DNA of 64,000 nucleotides from Acanthosepion esculentum. Lineage: Eukaryota > Mollusca > Cephalopoda > Sepiida > Sepiidae. Position 1 is the first letter of the stretch. Each line of letters opens with the position of its first letter. The translations under genes were made by a program, and so were the position numbers. Below, piece after piece: positions 1-10,426 of this stretch. The notes under the pieces were generated by a model. That model ran no database searches, was not told the DNA's origin, and worked only from the letters and a program-made list of their open reading frames with translations. The stretch lies in the NCBI GenBank assembly GCA_964036315.1, contig OZ038478.1, forward strand, positions 144,530,557 to 144,594,556, read 5' to 3'.

Positions 1-824
1 TGACGTGAATCTGCAAAAAGAGAATCTGGTTTAGGATGTCCTATCAGAAACGATCTGAAATCACTTCCAGTCGGTATTTCTGATAGGATAATGTCTCCTC
101 GCTTATTTATCGGTAGGAATAAGCATGTCACTTTATTTAGTTGATATGCTCTACAATGCAAGGAAAAAAATCCTTTTTTTACAACTATTGTGAAATTAAT
201 ATGATGAGGGAATTCAGTGCTCGTGTTAGATGTGGCACACTATCCTGGGGTAAAGTCGTTGGGAAAAATATCGTCGGTAAATGAAATTCTAACGGTGTAT
301 TGCTGATGTTTCTCTGTTGTCAATTTAATCTTGTAATCACCAACAAAATTTTCCAACAACCAAGTGGTTTCAAAATTGCATGGCGATATCGTAGATGAAG
401 GCGCGACCATCGCATTGACTACATAATCTTTTGTCGTCGTGATCGCCACGAGATAAACCAGACACCATCGCCAGCAATCGGTCAATAAAAATAGGTCAAT
501 AAAAATAGAGCAAAACTGCCAAAGAAAGTAGACATAACAAAGCTGAAAGACAAGAAATCATTAGACTCTTTCTAAATATTGTGTGACTCATAATTTTCAT
601 CTCCTGATGTAGGTAATGATGTAGAATCGGTATGGCCTGCCTCACAAAGCATACTGTATGAGTCGGCAAAAGAAACACTCGTGTATGTTCAGCGAAAACA
701 TCAAGATTGGTTTGATTCAAACGATGCTGAAATTAAATCTCTCCTTGAAAACATGCATAAATGTCATTAGACAAAGCATGCCTATGAAAGAAACGGGCCT
801 TGAAATTAGCCAAGGGAAAGTCAC
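1..824. other. Unassigned sequence, no gene recognised
   Basis: Non-microsatellite DNA with only short open frames. The minus-strand frame at 496-720 ends in a hydrophobic stretch but resembles no family I know. A perfect 12-bp inverted repeat lies at 39-50 and 77-88. I see no splice-bounded exon here. Confidence 0.4.
39..88. repeat. Perfect 12-bp inverted repeat (hairpin)
   Basis: The arms tcctatcagaaa (39-50) and tttctgatagga (77-88) are exact reverse complements around a 26-base spacer. Its role is unknown; it may be the end of a small foldback element. Confidence 0.6.
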
Positions 825-1223
825 ATTCGCTTCCCCACTAAAATATATCCACCAAATTTTTCTGTTACTTAGCCTGTCGGGATATTTATGTGAGCTAGTC
901 ATCAGAGATTATCGTTCGATTAGACAAAAAGGAAATGCTTGACATATTTTCAACGTCCGATTATCTGGCCTTGTTTAAGAACTCAACAAGTGAGATTCTG
1001 CGATCTCACCCAGAAACTATAACTGAATTGCCCTTCGCACCATTTACATAATAAACCACGATTTGACTAATGATCCAATATAACCGTGCAAGGACGTGCA
1101 AGTCTATAACAGAGAGGAGCTAATACCTATAGAAGACGGACAAACTGTACAAAAGGTAAACAACTATTTTATATATAATATATATATGTATGTATTAATA
1201 ATAAAATTATTGTTAATCTGTAT
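825..1223 (+). repeat. 0.4-kb duplicated segment, copy 1 (empty site for a solo LTR)
   Basis: This segment recurs at 7215-7942 almost without change, from attcgcttcccc to the shared end at gttaatctgtat. In copy 1 the pentamer cttag (868-872) occurs once and is uninterrupted, so it is the pre-insertion state of the LTR found in copy 2. The last 40 bases are also shared with a third place near 10375-10410, so the segment belongs to a dispersed repeat family. I cannot assign it to a known class. Confidence 0.85.
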
Positions 1224-1580
1224 ACAATTTCAATGTATCTATTATGTAAATGATTACTCCCTTCAACCACCCTGTTTTGTTTATTTGTCATCGTTTCTGG
1301 GGTACCCAGTCGACTTGCTTAATTCAATCTTTCATCACTTTCCCTCACGCACACCCTTTCCCTTACGCCTACCCCTATCTGTCTCACTTTGTCTTCATCC
1401 TAAAAAACCTTATGTTAAAATCTCTGTCTTTCTCCCTTTTGCCTTTTTCTCTTTTCTCTCTCTTCTTTCTTTTTTCTTTTTTTATTCTTTTCATTGTGTC
1501 TGAATAAATTGAACTCCATTTATTTTTGTAAAACCTGTCGGAAGAGATGGACTTTTAAAATCCACTATCTTCGACGCCAC
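1224..1580. other. Pyrimidine-rich flank with a primer-site-like end
   Basis: A CT-rich tract fills 1330-1500. The last 24 bases before the gypsy LTR, read on the minus strand, closely match the sequence that follows the element's other LTR (primer-site region near 6250-6273). This hints that a second element once continued here. Confidence 0.45.
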
Positions 1581-1828
1581 TGTTATCGTCCAAGGTTAGG
1601 ACCAAGGAAGAACAACACGAACACAAGAGTAGAAATAACAAAGATATATTACACAGAATAATAATACAAGATGTGGAAGGTGTTAGTATGACTGTCAGTC
1701 TGGTTTGGAGTGAACTACTATTGGCTCGACTCGTTCCCGTCTCGACTCCTTCAAGTCTCTCTTCAGAAGCGCAGGCTTTATAGTGTCAGGAAGAGTTCAT
1801 TCTGTCGTTATAGGTAAGATCCCTTACA
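1581..1828 (-). mobile_element. Ty3/gypsy LTR (3' LTR of the minus-strand element)
   Basis: This 248-bp sequence is a diverged copy of 6275-6523. It begins tgttatcg and ends cccttaca, a decayed form of the tgttatgg...ccataaca ends of the partner LTR. A polypurine tract (minus strand) touches its inner edge. No matching 5-bp target duplication is visible between the outer flanks of the pair. Confidence 0.85.
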
Positions 1829-1838
1829 CCTCCCTCCC
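1829..1838 (-). other. Polypurine tract of the gypsy element
   Basis: On the minus strand this reads gggagggagg and touches the LTR edge, the expected place for priming plus-strand DNA synthesis. Confidence 0.75.
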
Positions 1839-1862
1839 AAAGCTTTTAGTTCGTAGGGGTCT

Positions 1863-2159
1863 TTAATATTTTTTCCTCTTAGGATTAATCATCAAAGGCT
1901 CTGTAAATTTTCTTTTTCTGCTCGATTTTCGCGGTTCTGACATTGTTTGAGGCATTTGCATATCGAATGTGTCGAATAATGTGTCCATCACCTCTTCCTC
2001 TTCCTGAGGTGGACCGTTAGAATCCTCTAACAGTCTCTTTCTGATTTGATTTAAGTGTCTTTTATGAAAGAACTTCGGATTCTGAATTATGTAAATGACG
2101 TTCCCGATTCGTTTCTCTATTGTACCTTGCTCCCAGTAGGATGTATTGTTTTTGTACAT
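1863..2159 (-). pseudogene. C-terminal tail of gypsy pol (after integrase)
   Basis: A 98-codon open frame, rich in basic and acidic residues (runs such as EEEE and RKSSRKRK), lies between the integrase and the polypurine tract. In gypsy elements this is the integrase C-terminal region that contacts DNA or chromatin. I see no clear chromodomain. It is out of frame with the integrase fragments, so the polyprotein is broken. Confidence 0.6.
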
Positions 2160-2249
2160 TTAAAAAAAACTTTCTCCCCTCGGTAAAATTTTCTTTCTGG
2201 TACGAACGACGTCGGTGATTGCTTTGTCTGTTCTGGTAGTAATTTGTCG

Positions 2250-3130
2250 AATACTGATGTAATTTTTCGGGCGAACATCACATCCGCGGGTGATAATGCC
2301 GATGGCGTCGTACTGTTCGGTGTAATTCTATATACTTACAAGAATTGTTGAAAAGGCTTTTCTGTTGATACGTCATAAGCTTTCCTTAGTGCTCTTTTTA
2401 ATGTATCTACAAACCTCTCCGCTTGCCCGTTTGATCTTGGATGATATGTCGGGGAATTAATGTGTTTCACCTGAAAAGTTTCACAAAATTTTTGAAAATC
2501 CGCAGATATAAATTGTGTCCCATTATCGGTGACTAGACAATCAACCACACCGAAACGAAGAAACAGCTAGTGAAGGCAATTTATTGTAGTCTCAGGAGTA
2601 GGTTTTCTACAACAATATACTTCTGGCCATTTGCTGTAAATGTCTACTACAATCAAATATTAAAAACCATTTAATGGACCTGCGAAATCTACATGGATTC
2701 TCGACCACGGTCGATCTGTCTCCGGCCATGGCTTATGGATGATCGGCGGTGCTTTGGCTGCTAAGGAACAACCCTTCCATTTGTCCACCATATGTGTAAT
2801 ATCTTGATCCATGTTTGGCCAATATACGTAACTTTGCATTAAGGATTTCATCCTGTTCTTTCGTGGGTGGCCCATGTGAAAATCCTTGAGGATTCGCCTT
2901 TGTAGTGTTTTCGGGATTACTACCCTTTAATTTTATAGTAGAACTTTATCACATAACGAAAAGCTGTATGATATCTGCTTATTTTTTCCTGCAATTTTTG
3001 TTTTCGTTTCCTTTATAAATTCGTCATTCAAAGCTTCATTTCTTATTTCCTGTAATGTGCCGGGGAGATTTCAAATTGTACTAAATAATGATGTTCTAAT
3101 ATCTTCCTCATATCGTAGAGCTGCAATTAC
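2250..3130 (-). pseudogene. Gypsy integrase, frameshifted
   Basis: Two open pieces, 2660-2875 and 2336-2548, together cover the integrase. The first holds the decayed zinc-binding segment (YVYWPNMDQDI) and the first catalytic Asp in HVDFAGP. The second holds the second Asp in VTDNGTQF and the Glu in SNGQAERFV, so the DDE triad is visible but split by frame breaks near 2550-2660. The protein would insert the element's DNA into the chromosome; this copy cannot make it intact. Confidence 0.85.
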
Positions 3131-3252
3131 GAAATCTTCTAATGGCTCCGTTTTCTTTGGTATTAGTCTCGAAAGCCCATCTGTATGCCCGATTTTGTTT
3201 GATGGAAGATACTCCAGTTTAAAGTTATAGTTTAATAAAATAGCTCCCCATC

Positions 3253-3546
3253 TTACAATCTATTAGCAGTGTAGTCAGGTAGACCCTTCTTTGATCCAAA
3301 TATTGTCAATAACGGCTTGTGGTCCGTCTGTAAGGTGAAAAATCTACCGTAAATATATCTGTGGAATCTCGTAACCGCAAATATAATCACCTGCACTTCT
3401 TTTTCGATTTGCGAGTAATTTTGTTCGGCTGGAATCAATGTTCTTGACGCATGCGCGATGGGTTTTAATGTCCTATCCGGCATTTTATGAAGTATACATG
3501 CCCCAACACCATAGGCACTCGCGTCACTCGCGACTATTATTTCCAA
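3253..3546 (-). pseudogene. Gypsy RNase H domain
   Basis: A 97-residue frame shows the RNase H series of a Ty3/gypsy pol: ASDASAYGVGA (first Asp), NYSQIEKE (Glu) and LQTDHKPL (second Asp). It sits directly after the RT thumb (3571-3765) on the same strand, separated by a stop. The domain degrades RNA in the RNA-DNA hybrid during reverse transcription. Confidence 0.85.
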
Positions 3547-3570
3547 TTTTGGGTCATAATGCGCTAAAAA

Positions 3571-4430
3571 TTAATCTGTTGTTAGAGTCTTAATGATTTT
3601 GTCAAAAGTTTTCTGACATTCATCTGACCATTCCCAAACTTTTTTCTTCTTCAATAATTCATTTAGGGGTGCGCGTAATTTGTGCATGTTAGGAATAAAT
3701 TCTTGATAATAATTTACTAAGCCCAAGAAGCTTTGTAATTCGGCTAACTTTTTTGGAGCCGGCATTTTTTATTGCTGTGGCCCTTTCTGGGTTTGGTCGT
3801 CTTCTTCGTCAATAATATGGCCCAGATATTTTATCTCCTTCATAAAGAAGTCACATTTATTTTCCTTTATCTTAAAACCGTAGTTTTGTATCTGTCTTAA
3901 AACTTCTTGAACGTGTTCCCAGTATTGTTCAGTATTTTTGCTATTTATCAGGATGTCATCAAGGTATGCGATCATGAAATACAGTCCACCTAGCATAGTG
4001 TCCATTATGTGCTGAAATATCGTCGGCGCGACCTTGATCCCGAATATATATATATTATATATTATTATATAACACTTTATGTGTGTTTATGAACAACAAC
4101 CTCGAGCTTTCCTCATCTACTGGTACTTGTAGGTATGCTTCGCTCAAGTCTATCTTTGAGAAAAGTTTTCCTCCGTTAAATTTTGTGAAAACCTCCTCTG
4201 GATTAGTGAGAGGATAGTGATAATCCTTGCATTCAATCCCGTTGAGAAATCAGCGCATACTCGTATCTCACCCAATTTCGTTTTCACGTAAACCGTAGGT
4301 GCTGTCTATATGCCACCTTTGTCAATATACCGGTTTTTATGAGTCTATCCAACTCTCCGTCTATTTTTTCTAATGATGCGAAAGGTACATTTCTTTTCTT
4401 CTTGAAAATGGGTTGTACACTTTCTTTTAG
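3571..4430 (-). pseudogene. Gypsy reverse transcriptase, broken
   Basis: The catalytic motif YLDDIL lies in the frame at 3769-4005, followed by YLGHIID and, in another frame (3571-3765), the thumb segment LQSFLGLVNYYQEFIP. Upstream finger and palm sequence can be read to about 4430 with several stops. A TA-rich stretch at about 4040-4075 breaks the palm region. The motif order and YLDD form fit the Ty3/gypsy group, and the primer site suggests the mag lineage. Confidence 0.85.
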
Positions 4431-4740
4431 TTCGATTTTTGCCGCCATCTGTTACACCTCCCGAGGCCGGCTGAAAATATGTCGGGGAAACTCCCCTTTA
4501 ATTTCTCCCTCAATTTCTCTGTCTCGGTCGATAAACTTTTCACTTTTTGGCAAAACGTATGTATCGTTAAATTCCAGAGGTTGAATTTCTGCATCCAGTC
4601 AATTCCAAATAAATTTTCCGTATTTTTTATAACATACATTTTTAGTTTTTTGGTCATTCCGTTGAAGGTCACGTTTGTGATAAATTCTCCCTCAAATTTG
4701 ATTTTTCCTTCTGTTACCGATCTGGCTATTTATTTGTTCT
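4427..4740 (-). pseudogene. Gypsy protease-to-RT linker region
   Basis: The frame contains FGIDWMQKFNLWN, the segment usually found just after the aspartic protease in gypsy pol. No protease active-site DSG or DTG triplet is readable, so the protease is probably frame-broken or lost near 4680-4780. Confidence 0.6.
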
Positions 4741-4780
4741 CAACATGGTCGGTTTGTTTAATTTCTTCCACGTCTGTAAG

Positions 4781-5780
4781 TTAATAATGGTGAAATCTGA
4801 TCCGAAATACAATTGTAGTCTGATTTTTTTTGTTTAACATTTCTACTTGTACATATTTTCGTATATTAATCTCGTCCGTTTGGGCAGTTCTAGTGACTCT
4901 TACTCGGCTTCTGTTTTCTTTCCTAGTCCAACAATGCGAACTTTTATGTCCCACTTTATTGCATGACAGACAAATCTTATAGTGGTATGGGCAATCTTTG
5001 TACCAATGCAAAGTCCCACAGCGATAGCATGGACTGGGTGGTAGTTTTTTATGATATTTTATTTGACTTTTTGTAGTAGAATAATTTATTTGACATGTTT
5101 TTGAGGAGGGAATAAAACGTGTTTGTCGTTGTACTTTTCGTATGTGAGCGACGCCAGCCTCTTCTATATATTTCGAGTCCTTTTTTACGCTTATACATCT
5201 CTGACAGTCCTCAGCCAATTTTTGTAGCGTCAATTCTGGTTCACTCTCAAGTTTTGTTAGAATTCTCCGTCTGACCTCCGCAACTTTAGTCGAAACCAGG
5301 CCTTGGACGAATATCAAACATTTAAAATTGTCCGGGCTGAGGTCAGATAACTTAAAGTCATCGCAGTGTTTGTTTACCACGGACGTGAATGTTATATAGT
5401 CTTCGCTATCCTTTTTTGTTAAATTTAAACATTTCCACCTTTTGTGGAATAGTGAAGTGTTCGGACTAAATAATTCCGTTAAAAGTTTCACGGCTTCCTT
5501 GAAAGTCAACTCATTTGTTTTCCTCGGTAGGTTGTAGTCTACGAATTTAGTGTATTCGCTTGACCATAGTTTTCTCAGTAGTAGACGTACTTTTTTCGCG
5601 TCTGAACAATTCTCGCAATCAAACTCATATGAATCTTCATATCTTCTGAAGTAAGCCGCGAATATTTTGTCTTCGTCTGGTGCATAAGTGAAATCTTCAA
5701 TAGAGCTCCATATAGCATTTTGCGAGAATGTCGATTCATTTCTGGAATTTTGCCCTTTATTTGTTACTGCCCGTAACTTA
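4781..5780 (-). pseudogene. Gypsy gag with two CCHC zinc knuckles
   Basis: An open frame at 4781-5509 (242 codons as bounded there) carries two zinc knuckles: C-x2-C-x3-H-x4-C at about residues 161-173 and C-x2-C-x4-H-x4-C at about residues 180-193. They bind the element's RNA. The first codon of that frame is TTG, and gag-like sequence (a RRYED...LLLRKLW region) continues upstream to about 5780, so the true start lies further out. The first knuckle has three residues instead of four between Cys and His. This is the best-preserved coding part of the element. Confidence 0.8.
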
Positions 5781-6256
5781 ATAATTCTTGTAGTTCAATA
5801 TACTTCTCTTCGTTTTTCTGTTGATGCTCGACTGCCATTTTCATTATTTCCAATATGGTTGCCTTAAAATCCTCCCTGTTTACACCGTAATTATGTGTAA
5901 CTATTTTTCCTCGGTGTAGACTTCAGGTCTTTGTCGCCTGATGTTCTGGAACCTTAGTACGAAAAAAATTTCCTGTGTAGAATTCGTGTCTTTGTTACCA
6001 CTGTAGAATTGGTGTGCAAAAAAAAAATATTTTTCTTTTCTCGCGTCGAAATTTTTTTGTTTTGTTTTTTTCTCACTACCTACGCCGCCTCTGTTATGGA
6101 CAAGCGATAGCAAAATATTTTTTTCTCTTAGAATCTCCATGTAGAATTTCGTTATTTTTCAATATCCGCGTAGATTCTCCGCGTAGAACTTCGTTTCTTC
6201 AATATAATCCGCGTAGAATTCGTTTCTTCAATGTCCTCGTCGCCACTGTTATGTTC
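5781..6256 (-). other. Gypsy 5' leader with short tandem repeats
   Basis: This stretch lies between the primer site and gag and has no coherent frame. At about 6172-6235 a roughly 28-base unit (cgcgtagaa..cgtttcttcaat) repeats imperfectly. At 6234-6260 the primer-site sequence plus a short LTR-end-like stretch (cgccactgttatg) is duplicated. Confidence 0.6.
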
Positions 6257-6273
6257 CAATATCCTCGTCGCCA
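6257..6273 (-). other. Primer-binding site, tRNA-Ser(GCT)-like
   Basis: The plus strand reads atcctcgtcgcca at 6261-6273, matching the 3' end of animal tRNA-Ser(GCT) including CCA. On the minus strand it is therefore a primer site starting tggcgacgagga, one base inside the LTR. Use of tRNA-Ser is typical of mag-type gypsy elements. A second near-identical copy lies at 6233-6245. Confidence 0.75.
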
Positions 6274-6274
6274 C

Positions 6275-6523
6275 TGTTATGGTCAAAAGTTAGGACCAAG
6301 GAAGAACAACACGAACACAAGAGTAGAAATAACAAAGATATATTACACATAATAATAATACAAGAAGTTGAAGATGTTAGTATGACTGCCAGTCTAGTAT
6401 GGAGTGAACTACTATTGGTTCGACTCGTTCCTGTCTCGACTCCTTCACGTCTCTCTTGAGAGGTGCAGTCTTTATAGTGTCAGGAAGAGTTCATTCTGTC
6501 GTTATAGGTAACAACCCATAACA
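6275..6523 (-). mobile_element. Ty3/gypsy LTR (5' LTR of the minus-strand element)
   Basis: This 249-bp LTR begins tgttatgg and ends ccataaca, a perfect 8-bp inverted repeat with TG..CA ends. It matches 1581-1828 over its length with scattered substitutions, so the insertion is not recent. The primer-binding site adjoins it internally. Confidence 0.9.
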
Positions 6524-6573
6524 TCCCAAAAATGAATTATTACCTGAGCTGATGGATGTTTAAGGATTCTGTA

Positions 6574-6627
<54 letters not shown>

Positions 6628-7214
6628 AAAGTTTTAAAATATATATATATATATATACAAAAGTTTTAAAATATATTTTATTTCGTAATGTATTGTTATA
6701 TATGCAAAAATCTATTCCAGTGATTACAAATATTCTTATTTTTTTTCTTTTATTTAATCACTTTACTATTTATCTTTGGAGATCAATTTACATAATAAAT
6801 TATTTTTTACAAAATTTTATGGAGAAAATTATATTTACTATTTGGATTACTTAATCATTTGTATTTGGAAACCATTTATTTCTTTATCATTTTAATCATA
6901 ATATTTTTATTGCAGGTGTGTTTTCCATTTTCTCTCCATAAATCAAGGTAAGCCTTTTACATTTTAATTCGAAAATGATATTTTCCCTTTTGATTATATT
7001 TATGTAAATATGATTTAGTTAATATTCGTTACATTCAGTGAACTGACTTATTAAGTGTTTACTTTTAATAGTTTCCAAGAAATGATTCCGGATAACATTT
7101 TAGGACAGTCCTTACAGAATTTGCTGAAGGAAAAACGAAATTGATGTTATTCCGAGCAGGAAGAGGGAAGCCACTGTATTCGTCTTTATATTCAATTAAT
7201 TGAATACAAGAAAA
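6524..7214. other. AT-rich spacer with (TA)n tract
   Basis: It holds a (TA)n tract at 6577-6625 and a duplicated short unit (acaaaagttttaaaatata) at 6625-6675. The rest is AT-rich. At 6916-6947 a 32-base stretch is bounded by a good splice acceptor (ttattgcag) and donor (gtaagc), which may be chance. Confidence 0.5.
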
Positions 7215-7942
7215 ATTCGCTTCCCCACTAAAATATATCCTCCAAATTTTCCTGTTACTTAGTGTTGAGATGTGAGTGTTTCCACGTGAGTATATGGTAA
7301 TAACGAACAAACACAGTCGTATGGAAAAATACTGGTATATTCATAGAGGTATTTACATCAGAGAGATTAGTAGTAGAACGAACGTAGGTTAGTAGTAACA
7401 ATAAGTAATAGTAATAAAGTCCAACGGTATCTTCCGGTCGAGAAACGGAAGTGTAACTGATCACTACAGAAGTCTCACTCTGCACTGCACTACACTGCTA
7501 CACTACTCACAGTCTCTAGAACTACTGTTCTATTTATAATAATAGGATCAGTCTATTGTGGTTGTGAAGGTGGGTGCGCCCCAACACTTAGCCTGTCGGG
7601 ATATTTATGTGAGCTAGTCATCAGAGATTATCGTTCGATTAGACAAAAAGGAAATGCTTGACATATTTTCAACGTCCGATTATCTGGCCTTGTTTAAGAA
7701 CTCAACAAGTGAGATTCTGCGATCTCACCCAGAAACTATAACTGAATTGCCCTTCGCACCATTTACATAATAAACCACGATTTGACTAATGATCCAATAT
7801 AACCGTGCAAGGACGTGCAAGTCTATAACAGAGAGGAGCTAATACCTATAGAAGACGGACAAACTGTACAAAAGGTAAACAACTATTTTATATAATATAT
7901 ATATATGTATGTATTAATAATAAAATTATTGTTAATCTGTAT
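7215..7942 (+). repeat. 0.4-kb duplicated segment, copy 2 (contains solo LTR)
   Basis: Apart from the 324-bp LTR plus 5-bp duplication at 7263-7591, this copy matches 825-1223 nearly base for base. The duplication therefore came first and the LTR insertion later. Confidence 0.85.
7263..7586. mobile_element. Solo LTR, 324 bp, with 5-bp target duplication
   Basis: The element begins tgttgagatg and ends gccccaaca, giving TGTTG/CAACA ends. It is bracketed by the direct repeat cttag (7258-7262 and 7587-7591). The empty site survives in the paralogous copy at 868-872. No internal region remains, so LTR-LTR recombination most likely removed it. A TATA-like tatttataataa lies near its 3' third. A 5-bp TSD fits Ty3/gypsy, but the family is not identified, and it is not the family of the element at 1581-6523. 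Confidence 0.9.
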
Positions 7943-8012
7943 GGAATTTCCAAGAGGATAGATATCCGTCGAGAGTTCTATGTCAGCAAAATTATTATAT
8001 TATGACAAACAA

Positions 8013-8312
8013 TTAAAAAACAGAAGTGATATTTTATTTTACTGAAGCTGATAAAACACAGCTTCACATCTTCAGACCTGTAAGCGAATGAAGTTGGAAA
8101 ATCTACTCTACGTTAAAAAATTAAGAATAGCGATTTCATATTGAGAGGGTGGAGGAAATAGAGTTATCATCTTGTAGAAAAGGAGAAAAGAGTTGTCGTA
8201 ACACACGTGGTGACCTAGTTTAGCCACTCGAATTGTAGACATACATCGTTACATGAATTGGCAATTGGGAATATATTTTCAAACACATTTTAAGTTTAAA
8301 ATCGAAAGCCTG
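8013..8312 (+). repeat. 0.3-kb repeat, pair of an inverted copy at 11545-11845
   Basis: The reverse complement of 11545-11845 aligns along this stretch, from gtgatattttattt to about aaagcctgtc, with moderate divergence. The two copies flank PLE-A and the tRNA-like sequence. Each carries a CTGAAGA..GAA[AG]C string near one end, reminiscent of PLE terminal hairpins, but without a stem II. Confidence 0.65.
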
Positions 8313-8479
8313 TCTGCATTCTTCTTCGGCTAATATTTTGACACATATTCAGAACGTAGCTGAAGATACACATATATATCACGAATAGAATAAGTTCATG
8401 TCTTAATTCCATTTATAATCCAATATGTAAAAACAATATTACTAAGAGACCGAAGCTTAGAACCAGACTCCATTACACG

Positions 8480-8536
8480 CATACACACACGCACACGCGC
8501 ACGCGCACGCGCACACACACACAGACACACACACAA

Positions 8537-8573
<37 letters not shown>
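8480..8573. repeat. Compound (CA)n/(CG..)/(TA)n microsatellite
   Basis: An impure run of acgcacac and acacac units is followed by (TA)n interrupted by one tatg. It adjoins the 3' end of PLE-A. Confidence 0.9.
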
Positions 8574-8577
8574 GTCT

Positions 8578-10426
8578 TAAAGTGTGCTATATTTATGGGA
8601 TAAAGTGCTCAATATCAGAGATAGAGCGTGTGTAAATATAAAAGTGAACATAGAAGTCAACACTTAGAGGCGACAGTCTGTTTCATGCTAGATGCAATCG
8701 TCAGGCCTGAGATATTGTAGTTTATTTTTTTAGCCATCTATTGCTGAAAGAGTGTTTATGATTCCAACTTTCCGCAGATCATCCAATGTAAATCTTGTTT
8801 AGGCTTACATTTTCTTCGGAGAAGACAGCTGCCTCGTACACCACATTCTTACACAGGCATTTTCCTTTATCAGGACACTTGATTTATCTTTTACAGTTGC
8901 ATGCCGGGGTTAATATCTTATACGTCACTCCGTTGAAACTTATTAATATTTTGGGCTGAGATGATATTCTCTATATTGTTAACACAACCATAATTGATTT
9001 TAAGTGTTTTGCGATTTAAAAAAAAGTAACTGATACTCATCGTTTTGGAGATATGTTCTATAATCCACTTCGGGTGGCTAAAGTGGACATTAGTGTAGAC
9101 TGGGATTTGATCTTCTTTTTGGAAGGGTTTAAAGGCATTGTCCAAAAGGTTAATAGTAATATCAAGAACGTTAACTATTTTGGGGTTCGAAGATATATCT
9201 ATATTTACACCTTAATTATGGAGTCTTGAATTTAGAGGACCATTACTATTGGGAACAATTATTACGCCATCGACTCTATAAAGGCCAAATTGGTTGGGTT
9301 AATGATCCTACCCATAGTGACCAATATAAATATATATATGCCCACCAGGTCTGCTATCTAGGCAGAGTCAAATGCCTCCATAGGAATGTCAAAGTTTTCG
9401 TTGTTCATTTTAATTCTAATTGAGTCTTCGTACATTAATATATATCTTCTAGGTGCTACTATAATTTTTTTAATCTTTAGTGATATCAATGTAATTTTTA
9501 GCGAAATTTAGGCTGTTTATTAAGAATTCTTCAAAGATGGATGGCAAACATAGATTGTGTCAAATTAGATGAATATGTCTGTTTATTTGGGATATTTCGG
9601 AACCATTGGATTGTGCCACAGGAATCATTCCAAAGGTTGACAGGATATTTTTTGTACGGATAGTGGTATTTTTTTTAGTATGATTTTTGGGATTAGACCT
9701 GATTCGGATTTAGAAGGATTAATCAAGCAGGAGTGTATGTTGTGGATAAAATTGGGCTAATGATCTTTAAACAGGAAGTAAGAATTTTTCATATGAGTGG
9801 TACTAATCCTGTCAGCAACTTTACATTTATTGGCAAATCTAGTCATGTCATCATTAATAAAGTGTATTTATTCTTGTCTTTTATTTGTGATGAGTTGGTG
9901 ATAATCCGAAAAATTCATTTTTGAAATTTTCTTAGACTTGTCAGCCTTAATTCATAAGGTCTTAGAGATTTCTATGTCCTTAATGTCTTTAAAGGCTTTG
10001 GATTGGAAGTGGTTGTATGATTACTTAAATTTGATCATTTTAATCAAGTTGAGCATATCAATTTCGAAGGGAACCTGAATTTTGTTATTAGGTGTTTTGA
10101 TGTTTCAAATTATAAATAAATCTCTTTGGTTTTTTAGATCGTATTGAAGATTTACGAATATGTAGGTATTCCATCACACTCCCTTGATTATATCAATATT
10201 TTTTTACCGTAAGGAAAAAAGTGAAAGATTGTAAGGAAGGATATGGTATTTTTTCAGGGAATAGTTTGGAGTAATTTTTTTCCATATTTATGTGAAATAG
10301 GCTGGCCTTTAAAATAATTTGGCAGGATGTATTCCAATGAGAGCTCGACTTATTGCCATAAGGAGCAATAAATATTAATAATAAAATTATTGTTAATCCG
10401 TATGGAATTTCCATTTCTTTTGGCAT
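8578..10426 (-). pseudogene. Penelope-like element A (RT plus start of GIY-YIG), decayed
   Basis: Read on the minus strand from 10426 down, the Penelope RT series appears in order across several frames: KNSYFLFKDH, CLINPSKSESGLIPK, the catalytic box as GLYRVDG (9266-9286; the second position of the usual YRDDG is changed), LDITINLLDNAFKPF, HPKWIIEHISK, then the Cys-rich segment CPDKGKCLCKNVVYEA and KIYIG, which opens the GIY-YIG nuclease. The nuclease is cut short at about 8740. The 3' flank holds a hammerhead motif (8668-8708) and ends at (TA)n. PLEs copy themselves by RT with a GIY-YIG nuclease; many stops and the mutated catalytic box show this copy is dead. Confidence 0.8.
8668..8708 (-). 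ncRNA. Hammerhead ribozyme motif at the 3' end of PLE-A
   Basis: On the minus strand: stem I AGGC/GCCT (8705-8708 with 8668-8671), core CTGACGA, stem II TGC/GCA closed by a T-T mismatch with loop ATCTA, then GAAA. Stem III is A-C-A/T-G-T with loop GAC, followed by C17 at 8672. All invariant core positions are present. Stem II is short and its first pair is a mismatch, so activity may be weak. A near-identical copy is at 52312-52350 and a decayed one near 53595-53630. Confidence 0.7.
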
